Positions 26,266 to 34,249 of a stretch of 35,936 nucleotides of DNA are shown here, in pieces. Each line of letters starts with the position of its first letter. The stretch's first letter is position 1. The stretch spans positions 1 to 35,936 of the forward strand of contig URDX01000018.1 of assembly GCA_900546695.1 (NCBI GenBank), in the 5' to 3' direction. Origin of the DNA: an uncultured Eubacteriales bacterium. GTDB lineage: Bacteria > Bacillota > Clostridia > Oscillospirales > CAG-272. A program made the position numbers and the translations under genes. The notes beneath the pieces are model-generated. The model was not told where the DNA came from. It saw only the letters and a list, made by a program, of their open reading frames with translations, and made no database searches.

Positions 26266-27265
26266 TGGAAACGACCTCCTCTACAACAATTCCGTTATCA
26301 AGCAGATAGCGCATAGCACGGTCAAAGGTATCGCCCTCTTCAGGCAATCCGAGCACCATGCTTCCGTATACCTTACCGCCGAGCAGACGGGTGGAGGCAT
26401 AGAGAATGCTTGCGGCTATGCCGCAGTCGATAGCCATGCTGGCGACAAGCGGCGCGCCCGCAGATTCGTTACCGTTAAAGACGATGCGCAGCTTTCTGCC
26501 GCCGATATCCGCAGAGAGAACGTCGGAGGACGAATCCGGAAAAACAAGACGGCGGGCAGCCTCGGTCTGCGGCTGCGAGAATACCGTAGCGACATCGCCC
26601 TCCTCGGCTACCGTTCCGTGATCGAGGATGGCAACGCGGTTGCATATCTCCTCGACAACGCTCATCTGATGCGTTATGATAATGACGGTGATGCCGAGGC
26701 GGCGGTTGATGTCGGAGATGAGCTTAAGTATCGAATGTGTGGTCTTAGGGTCGAGCGCGCTCGTAGCCTCATCGCAGAGCAGCACGCGCGGATTTGTGGC
26801 AAGTGCGCGCGCGATGGCTATTCTCTGCTTCTGACCGCCCGAAAGCTGAGCGGGATAAGCAAGCGCTTTATCGGGCAGCTCGACAAGCTCAAGCAGCTCA
26901 CGCGCACGCTTTTCAGCATCAGAGCGCGACATGCCCGCAAGGTGCAGCGGGAAGCAGATATTCGCAAGGCAGGTACGCTGCATGAGCAGATTAAAGCTCT
27001 GGAATATCATCGTTACCTCGCGGCGTACCGCGCGGAGCTCGCGCTCACCGAGCGCGCCGATGTCTACGCCGTCGATATCGACCGTGCCTGATGTCGGGCG
27101 CTCAAGCATATTGATGCAGCGGACGAGCGTACTCTTGCCCGCGCCGCTCATGCCTATGATGCCGTAGATGTCGCCGTCGTTTATGGTCAGATTTATATCG
27201 TTCAGAGCCTCGACGGTTCCGTCCGCAGTTTCAAAGGTCTTTGACAGGTTTTTTATCGTTATCAT
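26258..27265 (-). CDS. metN: Methionine ABC transporter ATP-binding protein
   Basis: ATPase of MetNIQ. 335 aa. Walker A GMSGAGKSTL near 38-47, ABC signature LSGGQKQRIAIARAL near 140-154, Walker B VLLCDEATSALDP near 160-172, and H-loop ITHQMSVVEE. The C-terminal ~90 residues form the NIL (ACT-like) domain, which in this family binds methionine and inhibits transport when the cell is replete. The ribosome site before ATG 27265 is weak (GAAAG). Separated from metQ by 259 nt containing a stable hairpin. Confidence 0.95.
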   Translation of the reverse strand: MITIKNLSKTFETADGTVEALNDINLTINDGDIYGIIGMSGAGKSTLVRCINMLERPTSGTVDIDGVDIGALGERELRAVRREVTMIFQSFNLLMQRTCLANICFPLHLAGMSRSDAEKRARELLELVELPDKALAYPAQLSGGQKQRIAIARALATNPRVLLCDEATSALDPKTTHSILKLISDINRRLGITVIIITHQMSVVEEICNRVAILDHGTVAEEGDVATVFSQPQTEAARRLVFPDSSSDVLSADIGGRKLRIVFNGNESAGAPLVASMAIDCGIAASILYASTRLLGGKVYGSMVLGLPEEGDTFDRAMRYLLDNGIVVEEVVSNG

Positions 27266-27464
27266 TATTGTATATCTTTCTTTGTCGGTTGTTCGGGACA
27301 GAGCGGCGGGTGCCGAAAAATCGTTTTCTACCGTCCTTTTATTTCAGGGACGTGTAAAAATGTACGGGTTTTCGGGGCATCCCTCACTCCGCCTCACGGA
27401 AGAAATACGAAATACCGTCCGCCGACGGGAAAACATGCTGAAAAAACAGGGGAGTCTATAACGC

Positions 27465-27502
27465 ACCAAAAGTACACCCGAGTATTCGGGCGTACTTTTG
27501 GT
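27465..27502 (-). terminator. Stable hairpin between metQ and metN
   Basis: 17-nt arms ACCAAAAGTAC(G/A)CCCGA and the complement, with one mismatch and a 4-nt loop. The T-run is in the 3' arm (ACTTTTGG), not after it. It could act as a partial terminator or protect the metQ mRNA end, giving more binding protein than ATPase. From 27266 to 27464 no further feature is clear. Confidence 0.55.
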
Positions 27503-27524
27503 TTCAGGTACTGCACGTTATACT

Positions 27525-28430
27525 TTACTTAAGGATATCGAGTGAGGTCTCCTTGCCTGCGTATACGCCCATCGGCTCAACGTGGATAGAAGCAACGGAT
27601 ACTACGTGAGTGCCGTTTTCCTTGTTGAAGTCGTCGAGGTAGGGCTGATGCTGGAAGTAGTTTGCATAGCAGTCGCCGCTGTCAACAACATTGTTAGGCT
27701 GAACGTAATCGGTAAACTCTACAACCTCGAGGTTTACATCCTTCTCTGCGAGAATTTCCTTAGCAACCTTGAGGATCTCAGCGTGAGGAGAGGGAGATGC
27801 TGCAACCTTGATGGTCTGACCCTTGATGGAGTCGTAGTCAACGGTGGAATCAAAGCCGTCGGTCGGGTTGCTAACAACGCTTGCGATGTTGCCCTTGTAG
27901 TTCTCTTCGATGAAGTCCTTTACCTTCCGGCTCGAAACAGCCGCAACAAGCGCCTTGGTCAGATCGGTGTTCTCGTTGCCTTCCTTAACTGCGATGATGT
28001 TGGAGTATGCGGAGTAGGAGCCCTCGATAGCGAGCGAATCCTTTGTAGGCGAAAGACCTGCGGGGATAGCGTAGTTGGAGTTGATAACTGCGAAGGAAAC
28101 ATCGGGGAGGATGTTGGGAAGCTGAGCAGCCTCGACCTCACGGAAGGTGATGTTCTTGGGGTTGTCAACGATGTCTGCTACCGTTGCGGTGATGCCTGCA
28201 CCCTCGCGGAGCTTGATGATGCCCTCCTGCTCGAGGAGCTGAAGTGCGCGAGCCTCGTTTGTGGTGTCGTTAGGCACTGCGATCTCGATCTTCTTGGTCT
28301 CGGTGTTCGACGCGCCTCCTGTGGTGGTCTCCGCGCCACCGTCCGATCCTCCTCCGCAGGATGCGAGCGTTGCGCTCAGCGTGAGTACGGAAGCAGCTGC
28401 TGCGATAAGTGAAATAATTCTCTTCTTCAT
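27525..28430 (-). CDS. metQ: Methionine-binding lipoprotein (MetQ/NlpA family)
   Basis: Extracellular substrate-binding lipoprotein of MetNIQ. 301 aa from ATG 28430, where AAGGAG lies upstream and the product begins MKKRIISLIAAAASVLTLSA with a lipobox LASC (Cys near 25), followed by a Gly/Ser/Thr linker. Family motifs: KIEIAVPNDTTNEARALQLL, YAIPAGLSPTKDSLAIEG, IIAVKEGNENTDLTKALV and GQTIKVAASPSPHAEIL. First gene of the metQNI-galE unit, preceded by a strong promoter with a MET-box-like site. Confidence 0.95.
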   Translation of the reverse strand: MKKRIISLIAAAASVLTLSATLASCGGGSDGGAETTTGGASNTETKKIEIAVPNDTTNEARALQLLEQEGIIKLREGAGITATVADIVDNPKNITFREVEAAQLPNILPDVSFAVINSNYAIPAGLSPTKDSLAIEGSYSAYSNIIAVKEGNENTDLTKALVAAVSSRKVKDFIEENYKGNIASVVSNPTDGFDSTVDYDSIKGQTIKVAASPSPHAEILKVAKEILAEKDVNLEVVEFTDYVQPNNVVDSGDCYANYFQHQPYLDDFNKENGTHVVSVASIHVEPMGVYAGKETSLDILK

Positions 28431-28478
28431 TTTCGTATTTCTCCTTTTCGGTGTTCGTTGTTTTCTTGTGATGTACGC

Positions 28479-28507
28479 ATTATACACCATAGATGCGAGA
28501 ATGTCAA
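28479..28507 (-). promoter_or_regulatory. metQ promoter
   Basis: Minus strand TTGACA (28507-28502), 17-bp spacer, TATAAT (28484-28479): consensus hexamers. Leader about 40 nt, too short for an S-box (SAM) riboswitch. Confidence 0.88.
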
Positions 28508-28529
28508 ATACATGAAAAATATATGCATC

Positions 28530-28546
28530 CATAGTTTTGTTCTATA
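28530..28546. promoter_or_regulatory. MET-box-like LysR operator upstream of metQ
   Basis: CATAGTTTTGTTCTATA matches 12 of the 16 fixed positions of the streptococcal MET-box (TATAGTTTNAAACTATA), bound there by the LysR-type regulator MtaR/MetR. The ATAG-N7-CTAT dyad is centred about 65 bp upstream of the predicted start, the usual LysR activation position. The consensus comes from published knowledge; binding here is inferred. Confidence 0.6.
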
Positions 28547-28740
28547 TCTTGATACATTCTTTTGCAGCAGCGTGTGAATATCGACAGAAAGTAACACGAC
28601 AGCTGAGCACCGATTCGGCGGGCATCGGGCGAGAAAATACCCTCTCCGCGACGGACGCAATGCACGCTCACGTTATCAGCGCACAGCGACATAAGTGCAA
28701 ATCATGCCCGTAGCAGCAGAACGCGGCGCGAGCTAAAGGC

Positions 28741-28782
28741 AAAAAGCTCCCCGTCAAACCGTTATGGCTTGACAGGGAGTTT
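28741..28782 (-). terminator. Terminator after the LysR-type gene
   Basis: Minus strand CTCCC-TGTCAA pairs with TTGAC-GGGGAG around a short inner stem (GCC/GGT), followed by CTTTTTG. It lies about 45 nt past the stop at 28828 and separates the regulator from metQ. The DNA from 28550 to 28740 shows no gene. Confidence 0.75.
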
Positions 28783-28827
28783 ATTCGGGTGGCAGCTGCA
28801 CCGTATCCGAGCTGTAGCCGCACCGTA

Positions 28828-29763
28828 TTACTTTGTCTGAGCGCTCTCGCGGCGGAGATAGCGCTTTATCTCGCTCAGATACAGCTCGCCCATGCGCGAG
28901 AGGAAGGTATTCTTCTTCATAATATAGCCTATCTCCATCATGTTAGGCGTATCGCCCTCCGCCTCGGCGATAGGCACGGCAACATAGCCGTCGCCGTTCA
29001 GCTCGCCGCAGATAATGCCGGAGCAGACGGTATAACCGCCGAGACCGACCATGAGATTAAGCATAGTAGCTCGGTCGGTAACGTGAACGGTGCGCTTGAA
29101 GGTATCGGGGCTGTACAGCTCCTCCGCGAGATAGAACGAGCCGCCGTCTCCCTGCTCGAACGAAAGACACGGATACGGCTCAAGGTCTGCAAGGGTCACG
29201 CTCTCGCGCGACGCAAGCGGGTGCTCACGCCACAGATAGGCGTATGCGCGGCAGTCGACGATGCGGTGAAATTCAAGCCCCGATGCCTCGAGCAGCTTAC
29301 CGATAGCCTTTCTGTTATAATCGGAAAGATAGAGGATACCGACCTCGCTGCGCATTGTAGCGACGTCGGAAATGACCTCGCCCGTCTGCGTCTCGCGAAC
29401 GGCAAAATCGTACTCAGCCATATCAAAAGCCTTAGCCATCTCGACAAACGCCTGAACGGCAAACGAATAGTGCTGTGCGGATACGGCGAACTTCTTTTTC
29501 AGGCTGCTCTCGCCTACGTACTTTTCGAGCAGGCTCTCATACTGCTGATAGACCTGACGCGCATACAGCAGGAATTCCGACCCGTCTGCGGTGGGCGTAA
29601 CACCTCTGCCGCTGCGATAGAATATCGTTATTCCCGTCTCCCGTTCGAGCTCCTTGACGGCGCTTGAGAGCGACGGCTGACTGACATACAATAGCTCCGC
29701 CGCGCGGCTGAGCGAACCCGCCTCGGATATCGTTATTACGTAGTGCAGCTGCTGCAGGGTCAT
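28828..29763 (-). CDS. LysR-type transcriptional regulator, candidate methionine regulator
   Basis: 311 aa from ATG at 29763, chosen because GGAGG is 7 nt upstream and the product then begins MTLQQLHYVITISEAGSLSR with the winged helix-turn-helix (AAELLYVSQPSLSSAVKELE, residues about 20-40). The remainder is the two-lobed effector-binding domain (about 90-300). It lies directly upstream of metQNI, whose promoter carries a MET-box-like dyad, so it is a candidate MtaR/MetR-like regulator. The divergent ABC exporter is the alternative or additional target. The LysR family is certain; the target and effector are inferred. Confidence 0.93.
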   Translation of the reverse strand: MTLQQLHYVITISEAGSLSRAAELLYVSQPSLSSAVKELERETGITIFYRSGRGVTPTADGSEFLLYARQVYQQYESLLEKYVGESSLKKKFAVSAQHYSFAVQAFVEMAKAFDMAEYDFAVRETQTGEVISDVATMRSEVGILYLSDYNRKAIGKLLEASGLEFHRIVDCRAYAYLWREHPLASRESVTLADLEPYPCLSFEQGDGGSFYLAEELYSPDTFKRTVHVTDRATMLNLMVGLGGYTVCSGIICGELNGDGYVAVPIAEAEGDTPNMMEIGYIMKKNTFLSRMGELYLSEIKRYLRRESAQTK

Positions 29764-29797
29764 ATGCGTTCCTCCGCTGTTGATAAATTCTATCATT

Positions 29798-29826
29798 ATG
29801 ATATCATGCGGGGACTGTTTTTTCAA
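29798..29826 (-). promoter_or_regulatory. Promoter of the LysR-type gene
   Basis: Minus strand TTGAAA (29826-29821), 17-bp spacer, TATCAT (29803-29798), TGA before the -10. It lies back-to-back with the plus-strand exporter promoter 31 bp away. Confidence 0.7.
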
Positions 29827-29856
29827 GATTTTTTTTAATAAAAACCGCTCTGTCGA

Positions 29857-29885
29857 TTGAAAAAGGCAGTGATATTTGGTATAAT
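29857..29885 (+). promoter_or_regulatory. Promoter of the ABC exporter - CCA enzyme pair
   Basis: TTGAAA (29857-29862), 17-bp spacer, TATAAT (29880-29885) inside a GGTATAATACC palindrome. Leader about 75 nt before the ATG at 29967. Confidence 0.8.
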
Positions 29886-29966
29886 ACCGAGAGATGGACG
29901 CGGCATCGCCCGCGTAGGCACATCGCGCATCACCGCCGTCGGCGACACACATATGAGGAATATCAA

Positions 29967-31739
29967 ATGCTGAAAAGATTCATAAGCTACTACCGACCGC
30001 ATCGGTTACTGCTCTACTCCGATCTATTTGCGGCGCTGCTTGCATCGCTCATCGGTATACTCTACCCCATCACCACCCGTCGGATGCTGACCGACTATAT
30101 TCCGAATAAGCTGTACGGCTCGATAATCGCATCCGGCATTTTTCTGCTCGCGTTGTACGTCATACGCATGCTGCTGAACTACTTTATGCAGTTCTACGGT
30201 CACGTGATGGGTGTTCGCATGCAGCAGCACATGCGCCGCGATATGTTTGTGCATCTCGAAAGCCTCTCGTATTCGTACTACGACGGGCACGAGACGGGCG
30301 AGATAATGTCGCGCATAACCACCGATCTGATGGACATCAGCGAGCTTGCGCATCACGGTCCGGAGAACGTTATAATCTCGTTCATCACCGTCGTTATCTC
30401 GTTCATCTATCTGATGGGAATCAATCTGCCGCTGACGCTGATAATCTTCGCCTGCGTGCCGCTGCTGCTGATTCTCTCGACGCTGCTGCGCAAAAAGCAG
30501 GTCAGCGCCTTTCGCGAATGCCGCCGCACGCTTGCCGAGATAAATGCCTCCATCGAAAGCTCGGTATCGGGCATTCGCGTGACAAAGGCATACTGCAACG
30601 CGCAGAAGGAAAAGGAGAAATTCGAGGTAGGAAACTCCCGCTTTGCCGCCGCGCGCTACAAGGCATATAAGGCTATGGGGCAGTTCCATGCGGGAACGAC
30701 CTTTATTACCGATATTTTCAACGTCGTTGTGCTCATAGCGGGCGGACTCTTTCTCTACCGCGGCAGCATCACGCTCGGCGACTACTCCGCATTCGTTGTT
30801 TCGGTCGGGCTGTTCATCACACCGATAACCACCCTTATCAACTTTATGGAAACGTATCAGGACGGTATATCGGGCTTTGAGCGCTTTGTGGAGATAATGG
30901 ACACGGAGCCGGAGCACGACGCGCCCGATGCCGTCGATGCGGGAGTGCTGCGCGGCGATATCGAGCTGCGCGACGTTTGCTCCGCATATGACGGAAAGCC
31001 CGTGCTGCGCGGCATAACGCTCAGCATCCCGCGCGGATGCAAAACGGCGCTTGTAGGTCCGTCGGGCGGCGGAAAAACAACCGTCTGTCACCTGCTCCCC
31101 CGCTTTTATCCCGTATCGTCGGGCAGCATAACGATAGACGGCACCGACATTTCGCACTATACCCTTGAATCGCTGCGGCGGAATATCGGTATAGTGCAGC
31201 AGGATGTTTATCTCTTCAACGCTTCCATACGCGACAACATCCTCTACGGCAGGCTTGACGCGACCGATGAGGAGGTCGTAGAGGCGGCGAAAAACGCGAG
31301 CATTCACGACTATATCATGACACTGCCCGAGGGCTATGACACCGTGATAGGCGAACGCGGCGTAAGGCTGTCGGGCGGTCAGAAGCAGCGGCTGTCGATA
31401 GCGCGGGTATTTCTGAAAAACCCCGCCATACTCATTCTCGACGAGGCGACAAGCGCGCTCGACAACACGACCGAGATACAGATACAGGAGGCGCTTGACC
31501 GACTGAGCCGCGGCAGAACGACGGTCGTTGTTGCGCACCGTCTCTCCACAGTACGCAATGCAGACGAGATAGCGGTCATATCGGACGGCAGGATAATCGA
31601 ACAGGGCACGCATGAAGCGCTGCTCAAGGACGGCGGAGTTTATGCAAGGCTGTACAGTCTGCAGTTCCGCGAGGATGAGCTGCTGCACCCGACGGGTATC
31701 GCTCAGTCAAGCATCGGCAGCGAGGGGGCGCAGGCATGA
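29967..31739 (+). CDS. ABC exporter, fused membrane and ATPase domains (half-transporter)
   Basis: 590 aa. Six membrane helices in residues about 15-320 (ABC exporter type I fold), then an ATPase domain: Walker A VGPSGGGKTTV near 364, Q-loop GIVQQDVYLFNASIRDN, signature LSGGQKQRLSIARVFL near 468, Walker B ILILDEATSALD near 490 and H-loop VVVAHRLSTVRNAD. One half-transporter gene with no partner beside it suggests a homodimer. The substrate cannot be told from sequence; lipids, peptides or drugs are typical. AGGA lies upstream of ATG 29967. Its stop overlaps the next start (ATGA). It is divergent from the LysR-type gene, so co-regulation is possible. Confidence 0.94.
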   Translation: MLKRFISYYRPHRLLLYSDLFAALLASLIGILYPITTRRMLTDYIPNKLYGSIIASGIFLLALYVIRMLLNYFMQFYGHVMGVRMQQHMRRDMFVHLESLSYSYYDGHETGEIMSRITTDLMDISELAHHGPENVIISFITVVISFIYLMGINLPLTLIIFACVPLLLILSTLLRKKQVSAFRECRRTLAEINASIESSVSGIRVTKAYCNAQKEKEKFEVGNSRFAAARYKAYKAMGQFHAGTTFITDIFNVVVLIAGGLFLYRGSITLGDYSAFVVSVGLFITPITTLINFMETYQDGISGFERFVEIMDTEPEHDAPDAVDAGVLRGDIELRDVCSAYDGKPVLRGITLSIPRGCKTALVGPSGGGKTTVCHLLPRFYPVSSGSITIDGTDISHYTLESLRRNIGIVQQDVYLFNASIRDNILYGRLDATDEEVVEAAKNASIHDYIMTLPEGYDTVIGERGVRLSGGQKQRLSIARVFLKNPAILILDEATSALDNTTEIQIQEALDRLSRGRTTVVVAHRLSTVRNADEIAVISDGRIIEQGTHEALLKDGGVYARLYSLQFREDELLHPTGIAQSSIGSEGAQA

Positions 31740-33163
31740 ACGAACAGAAGCGGATCCCCCTCTCCGACGGCGCGCGATATGTAATCGAATCGCTCGAGGC
31801 GGCGGGCTACCGCGCATATGCGGTCGGCGGCTGCGTACGTGACGCGCTGCTCGGCAGCACACCGAGCGACTATGATATAACTACATCCGCCCTGCCGTAT
31901 GAGGTGTGCGGAGTCTTTACCGCAGATACGGTCATACCTACGGGAATAAAGCACGGAACGGTTACCGTACTCGCCTGCGGCGAGCCGATAGAGGTAACGA
32001 CCTTCCGCATCGACGGCAGCTACACCGACCGCAGAAAGCCCGATTCGGTCCGATTCTGCCGAACGCTCGGCGAAGATCTCTCCCGCCGCGACTTTACCAT
32101 AGGCGCTATCGCGTATTCGGAGCGCGAGGGCATAATAGATCCGTACGGCGGAAGAGCCGACATAGAAAAAAGGGTGATACGCTGCGTCGGCGACCCGCAT
32201 GCGCGGCTGTCGGAGGATGCGCTGAGAATTCTGCGCGCGCTGCGCTTTTCCGCCGTGCTCGGCTTTTCCATTGAACCCGAAACCGACAAGGCGCTGCGGG
32301 AGCTTGCTCCGCTGCTGACCGAGATAAGCGCCGAGCGCTGCCGCGAAGAGCTGCTGCGCCTGCTGTGCGGGCGCGATGCAGTGCGCGTGATGCGCGAATA
32401 TATATCGGTCATCGGGGTTATCATCCCCGAGCTGCTTCCGATGGTCGGCTTTGACCAGAAAAACATCCACCACATATACGACGTTTACGAGCACACGCTG
32501 CATGTACTCGGCGGAACGCGCCCCATCCCCGTGCTGCGGCTCTCCGCGCTGTTTCACGACATCGGAAAGCCCGGCTGCTACGAGCTCGGTGCGGACGGTC
32601 AGGGGCATTTTCGCGGGCATCCCGAGCGGAGCACCGAGATAGCGAGCGGGATAATGCACCGTCTCCGCTTTGACGGTGAGACTATGCGGCAGGTGCTGCT
32701 GCTCGTGCGGTGGCACGACCGACAGATAGAGGAGACCGAACGGGCGGTGCGCCGCGCGCTGAATAAGCTCGGACGGGACATTTTCTTTCTGCTGCTCGAG
32801 CTGAAGGTTGCAGACAATCTTGCACAGTCGCCCGCATACCGCGACCGCAAGCGCAGCTGTGAGGTGCTTGACAGCATAGCTGAAGAGATAATCGAGCGCG
32901 GCGACTGCACCGAGCGCAGCAGACTCGCTATAAACGGCAGCGATCTCATCGCGCTCGGAATGCATCCCGGCCGCGAGATAGGCACGGTGCTTGACAGCAT
33001 ATTCGATTCGGTGCTGTCAGGTGAGCTGCCGAACAGCCGTACCGAGCTCATCGCCGCCGCAAAGCAGCTGCTCGAAAACGCCGACGGTGCAGCTGACGGT
33101 ATAACGGCAAACGGTACAGCTGCAGACGGGCAGCAAACAGAAGAAAAAGAAACAGACAGCTAA
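31736..33163 (+). CDS. cca: CCA-adding tRNA nucleotidyltransferase family protein with HD domain
   Basis: 475 aa; class II nucleotidyltransferase that repairs tRNA 3' CCA ends or, in some relatives, adds poly(A). N-terminal catalytic core: AYAVGGCVRDALLG, metal-binding SDYDITT near 42-48, GTVTV, RRDFTIGAIAY and GGRADIEKRVIR; then motif E-like EDALRILRALRFSA. HD phosphohydrolase domain near 250-370 with LFHDIGKPG near 271. The last ~25 residues are a low-complexity tail (ADGAADGITANGTAADG) encoded by short tandem repeats, probably not functional. Translation is coupled to the exporter by a 4-nt overlap; GAGGGGG lies upstream. CCA and poly(A) activity cannot be separated by eye. Confidence 0.92.
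   Translation: MNEQKRIPLSDGARYVIESLEAAGYRAYAVGGCVRDALLGSTPSDYDITTSALPYEVCGVFTADTVIPTGIKHGTVTVLACGEPIEVTTFRIDGSYTDRRKPDSVRFCRTLGEDLSRRDFTIGAIAYSEREGIIDPYGGRADIEKRVIRCVGDPHARLSEDALRILRALRFSAVLGFSIEPETDKALRELAPLLTEISAERCREELLRLLCGRDAVRVMREYISVIGVIIPELLPMVGFDQKNIHHIYDVYEHTLHVLGGTRPIPVLRLSALFHDIGKPGCYELGADGQGHFRGHPERSTEIASGIMHRLRFDGETMRQVLLLVRWHDRQIEETERAVRRALNKLGRDIFFLLLELKVADNLAQSPAYRDRKRSCEVLDSIAEEIIERGDCTERSRLAINGSDLIALGMHPGREIGTVLDSIFDSVLSGELPNSRTELIAAAKQLLENADGAADGITANGTAADGQQTEEKETDS
33084..33137. repeat. Two 27-nt tandem copies at the 3' end of the CCA-enzyme gene
   Basis: 33084-33110 and 33111-33137 both begin ACGGT(G/A)CAGCTG and end GGCAA/GCAAA. They are in frame (9 codons each) and encode the low-complexity tail. 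Similar ACGGGCAGC pieces continue past the stop. Confidence 0.45.
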
Positions 33164-33266
33164 CGGGCAGCCGGGCTGAAATCGACCGCAGCCGCAAACG
33201 AAGACAAAATGCTTAACGGCAAATTGTAACCGCAGCTGCGGCAGACAACAAAAAACAAACGACAAA

Positions 33267-33309
33267 AAGCATCCGCACCGCACGGCAAAAGCCCGGCGGT
33301 ACGGATGCT
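33267..33309. terminator. Bidirectional terminator between the convergent cca and sortase genes
   Basis: GCATCCGcACCG (33269-33280) pairs with CGGTaCGGATGC (33297-33308). On the minus strand a CTTTTTG run follows (sortase side); on the plus strand TCTGTTAATTTT follows (CCA-enzyme side). Confidence 0.82.
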
Positions 33310-33355
33310 CTGTTAATTTTAAGTATGTGTTGCGTGTCTCGGTGCGCCGCGCGTC

Positions 33356-34213
33356 TTACTCCGCAAGCGTCTCGGCGGTCTTTACGTCGGTCTGCTCCGC
33401 AACGATAAGATAGCGCATCGAATCATCCCACATAAAGCAGGTCGAGAGGATAAGTATCGGCTTGTCGCCCGTTATACGCTCGCCGTCTGCAAAGCACGTA
33501 TAGCTGCCGCCCGCGGAGTATATCTCGGAGATAAGCGCATTGAGCGTGTCGCGGTTGGTATAGTCGGTCTCGTACATCAGATGGCGGTCGGAGAATTCGA
33601 CAGCCGCGGCAATGCGGTACTCTATCTCGCGGTCGGGCATATAGAGCTTAATTTTATCATGTGTCTTCATGTATTCGGGGTCGCAGTAGCTCTTCTGGAA
33701 GAAGGAGAAGTACGGGGTCTTGGAGTTCGTATTACCGTTCATATTGTGCCCGTATATAACGGTCACTGGGTCGGTAAAATCGCTCTTGTTATAGCTCTCG
33801 ATGTAGATAGATCCTGCGGGGTTATAGCTGCCGTCGAAATAATGGGTAAGATAGAACGGGTCGTAGCTCGGATGCTGAACGACGGGATACGAAACGGTGG
33901 TGTCGGGCATCTCGATATATGCGACGGTGTCGGGATATTTCTCCCTCAGCGCGTCGAAATCCTGCGGGCTGATATACTCTCCGAGCCGTGTTTGACCGGG
34001 AGAATCGGATGCCGTAGATTCGGTAAGGGACGCGGTATCTGCGGTTGTCTCAGCCTCTCCGTCGCCGCCGCGGCGCGAGAAAAGCACACAGCAGACGATT
34101 ATCGCGGAAAGCAGAACAACACCGCCCGCTATCATCGCTGCCATCGGCAGCTTTTTCTTAATCGCTGCCTTTTTAGCCGAGCTTGCCGTGCGTGATTTAT
34201 CTTTCTTTTCCAT
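33356..34213 (-). CDS. Class B sortase
   Basis: Membrane-anchored transpeptidase that joins sorted surface proteins to the wall. 285 aa from ATG at 34213, chosen because AAAGGA lies 9 nt upstream and directly abuts an earlier ATG (34222). Basic N-terminus (MEKKDKSR...KKK), a single transmembrane helix (MAAMIAGGVVLLSAIIVCCV), a Thr/Ser linker, then the sortase barrel: MPDTTVSYPVVQ, VIYGHNMNG (catalytic His near 156), ILSTCFMW (catalytic Cys near 258) and DDSMRYLIVAEQ (Arg near 267). It lies 36 nt after the GH1 gene on the same strand. No sorting-signal substrate is visible in the window; the truncated RHS protein is a conceivable one. Confidence 0.94.
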   Translation of the reverse strand: MEKKDKSRTASSAKKAAIKKKLPMAAMIAGGVVLLSAIIVCCVLFSRRGGDGEAETTADTASLTESTASDSPGQTRLGEYISPQDFDALREKYPDTVAYIEMPDTTVSYPVVQHPSYDPFYLTHYFDGSYNPAGSIYIESYNKSDFTDPVTVIYGHNMNGNTNSKTPYFSFFQKSYCDPEYMKTHDKIKLYMPDREIEYRIAAAVEFSDRHLMYETDYTNRDTLNALISEIYSAGGSYTCFADGERITGDKPILILSTCFMWDDSMRYLIVAEQTDVKTAETLAE

Positions 34214-34249
34214 ATTTGTCATTCCTTTCGGGGTATGCCGATGCGGGGA

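Noticed and set aside
28431..28500. SAM (S-box) riboswitch before metQ
   Set aside because: The predicted leader is only about 40 nt and shows no S-box stems; a MET-box-like DNA site fits better.
30024..31688. 554-codon minus-strand reading frame opposite the ABC exporter
   Set aside because: Complete overlap with intact exporter motifs; composition is that of a reverse-complement shadow.
31703..32965. 420-codon minus-strand reading frame opposite the CCA enzyme
   Set aside because: Antisense shadow; all family motifs lie on the plus strand.
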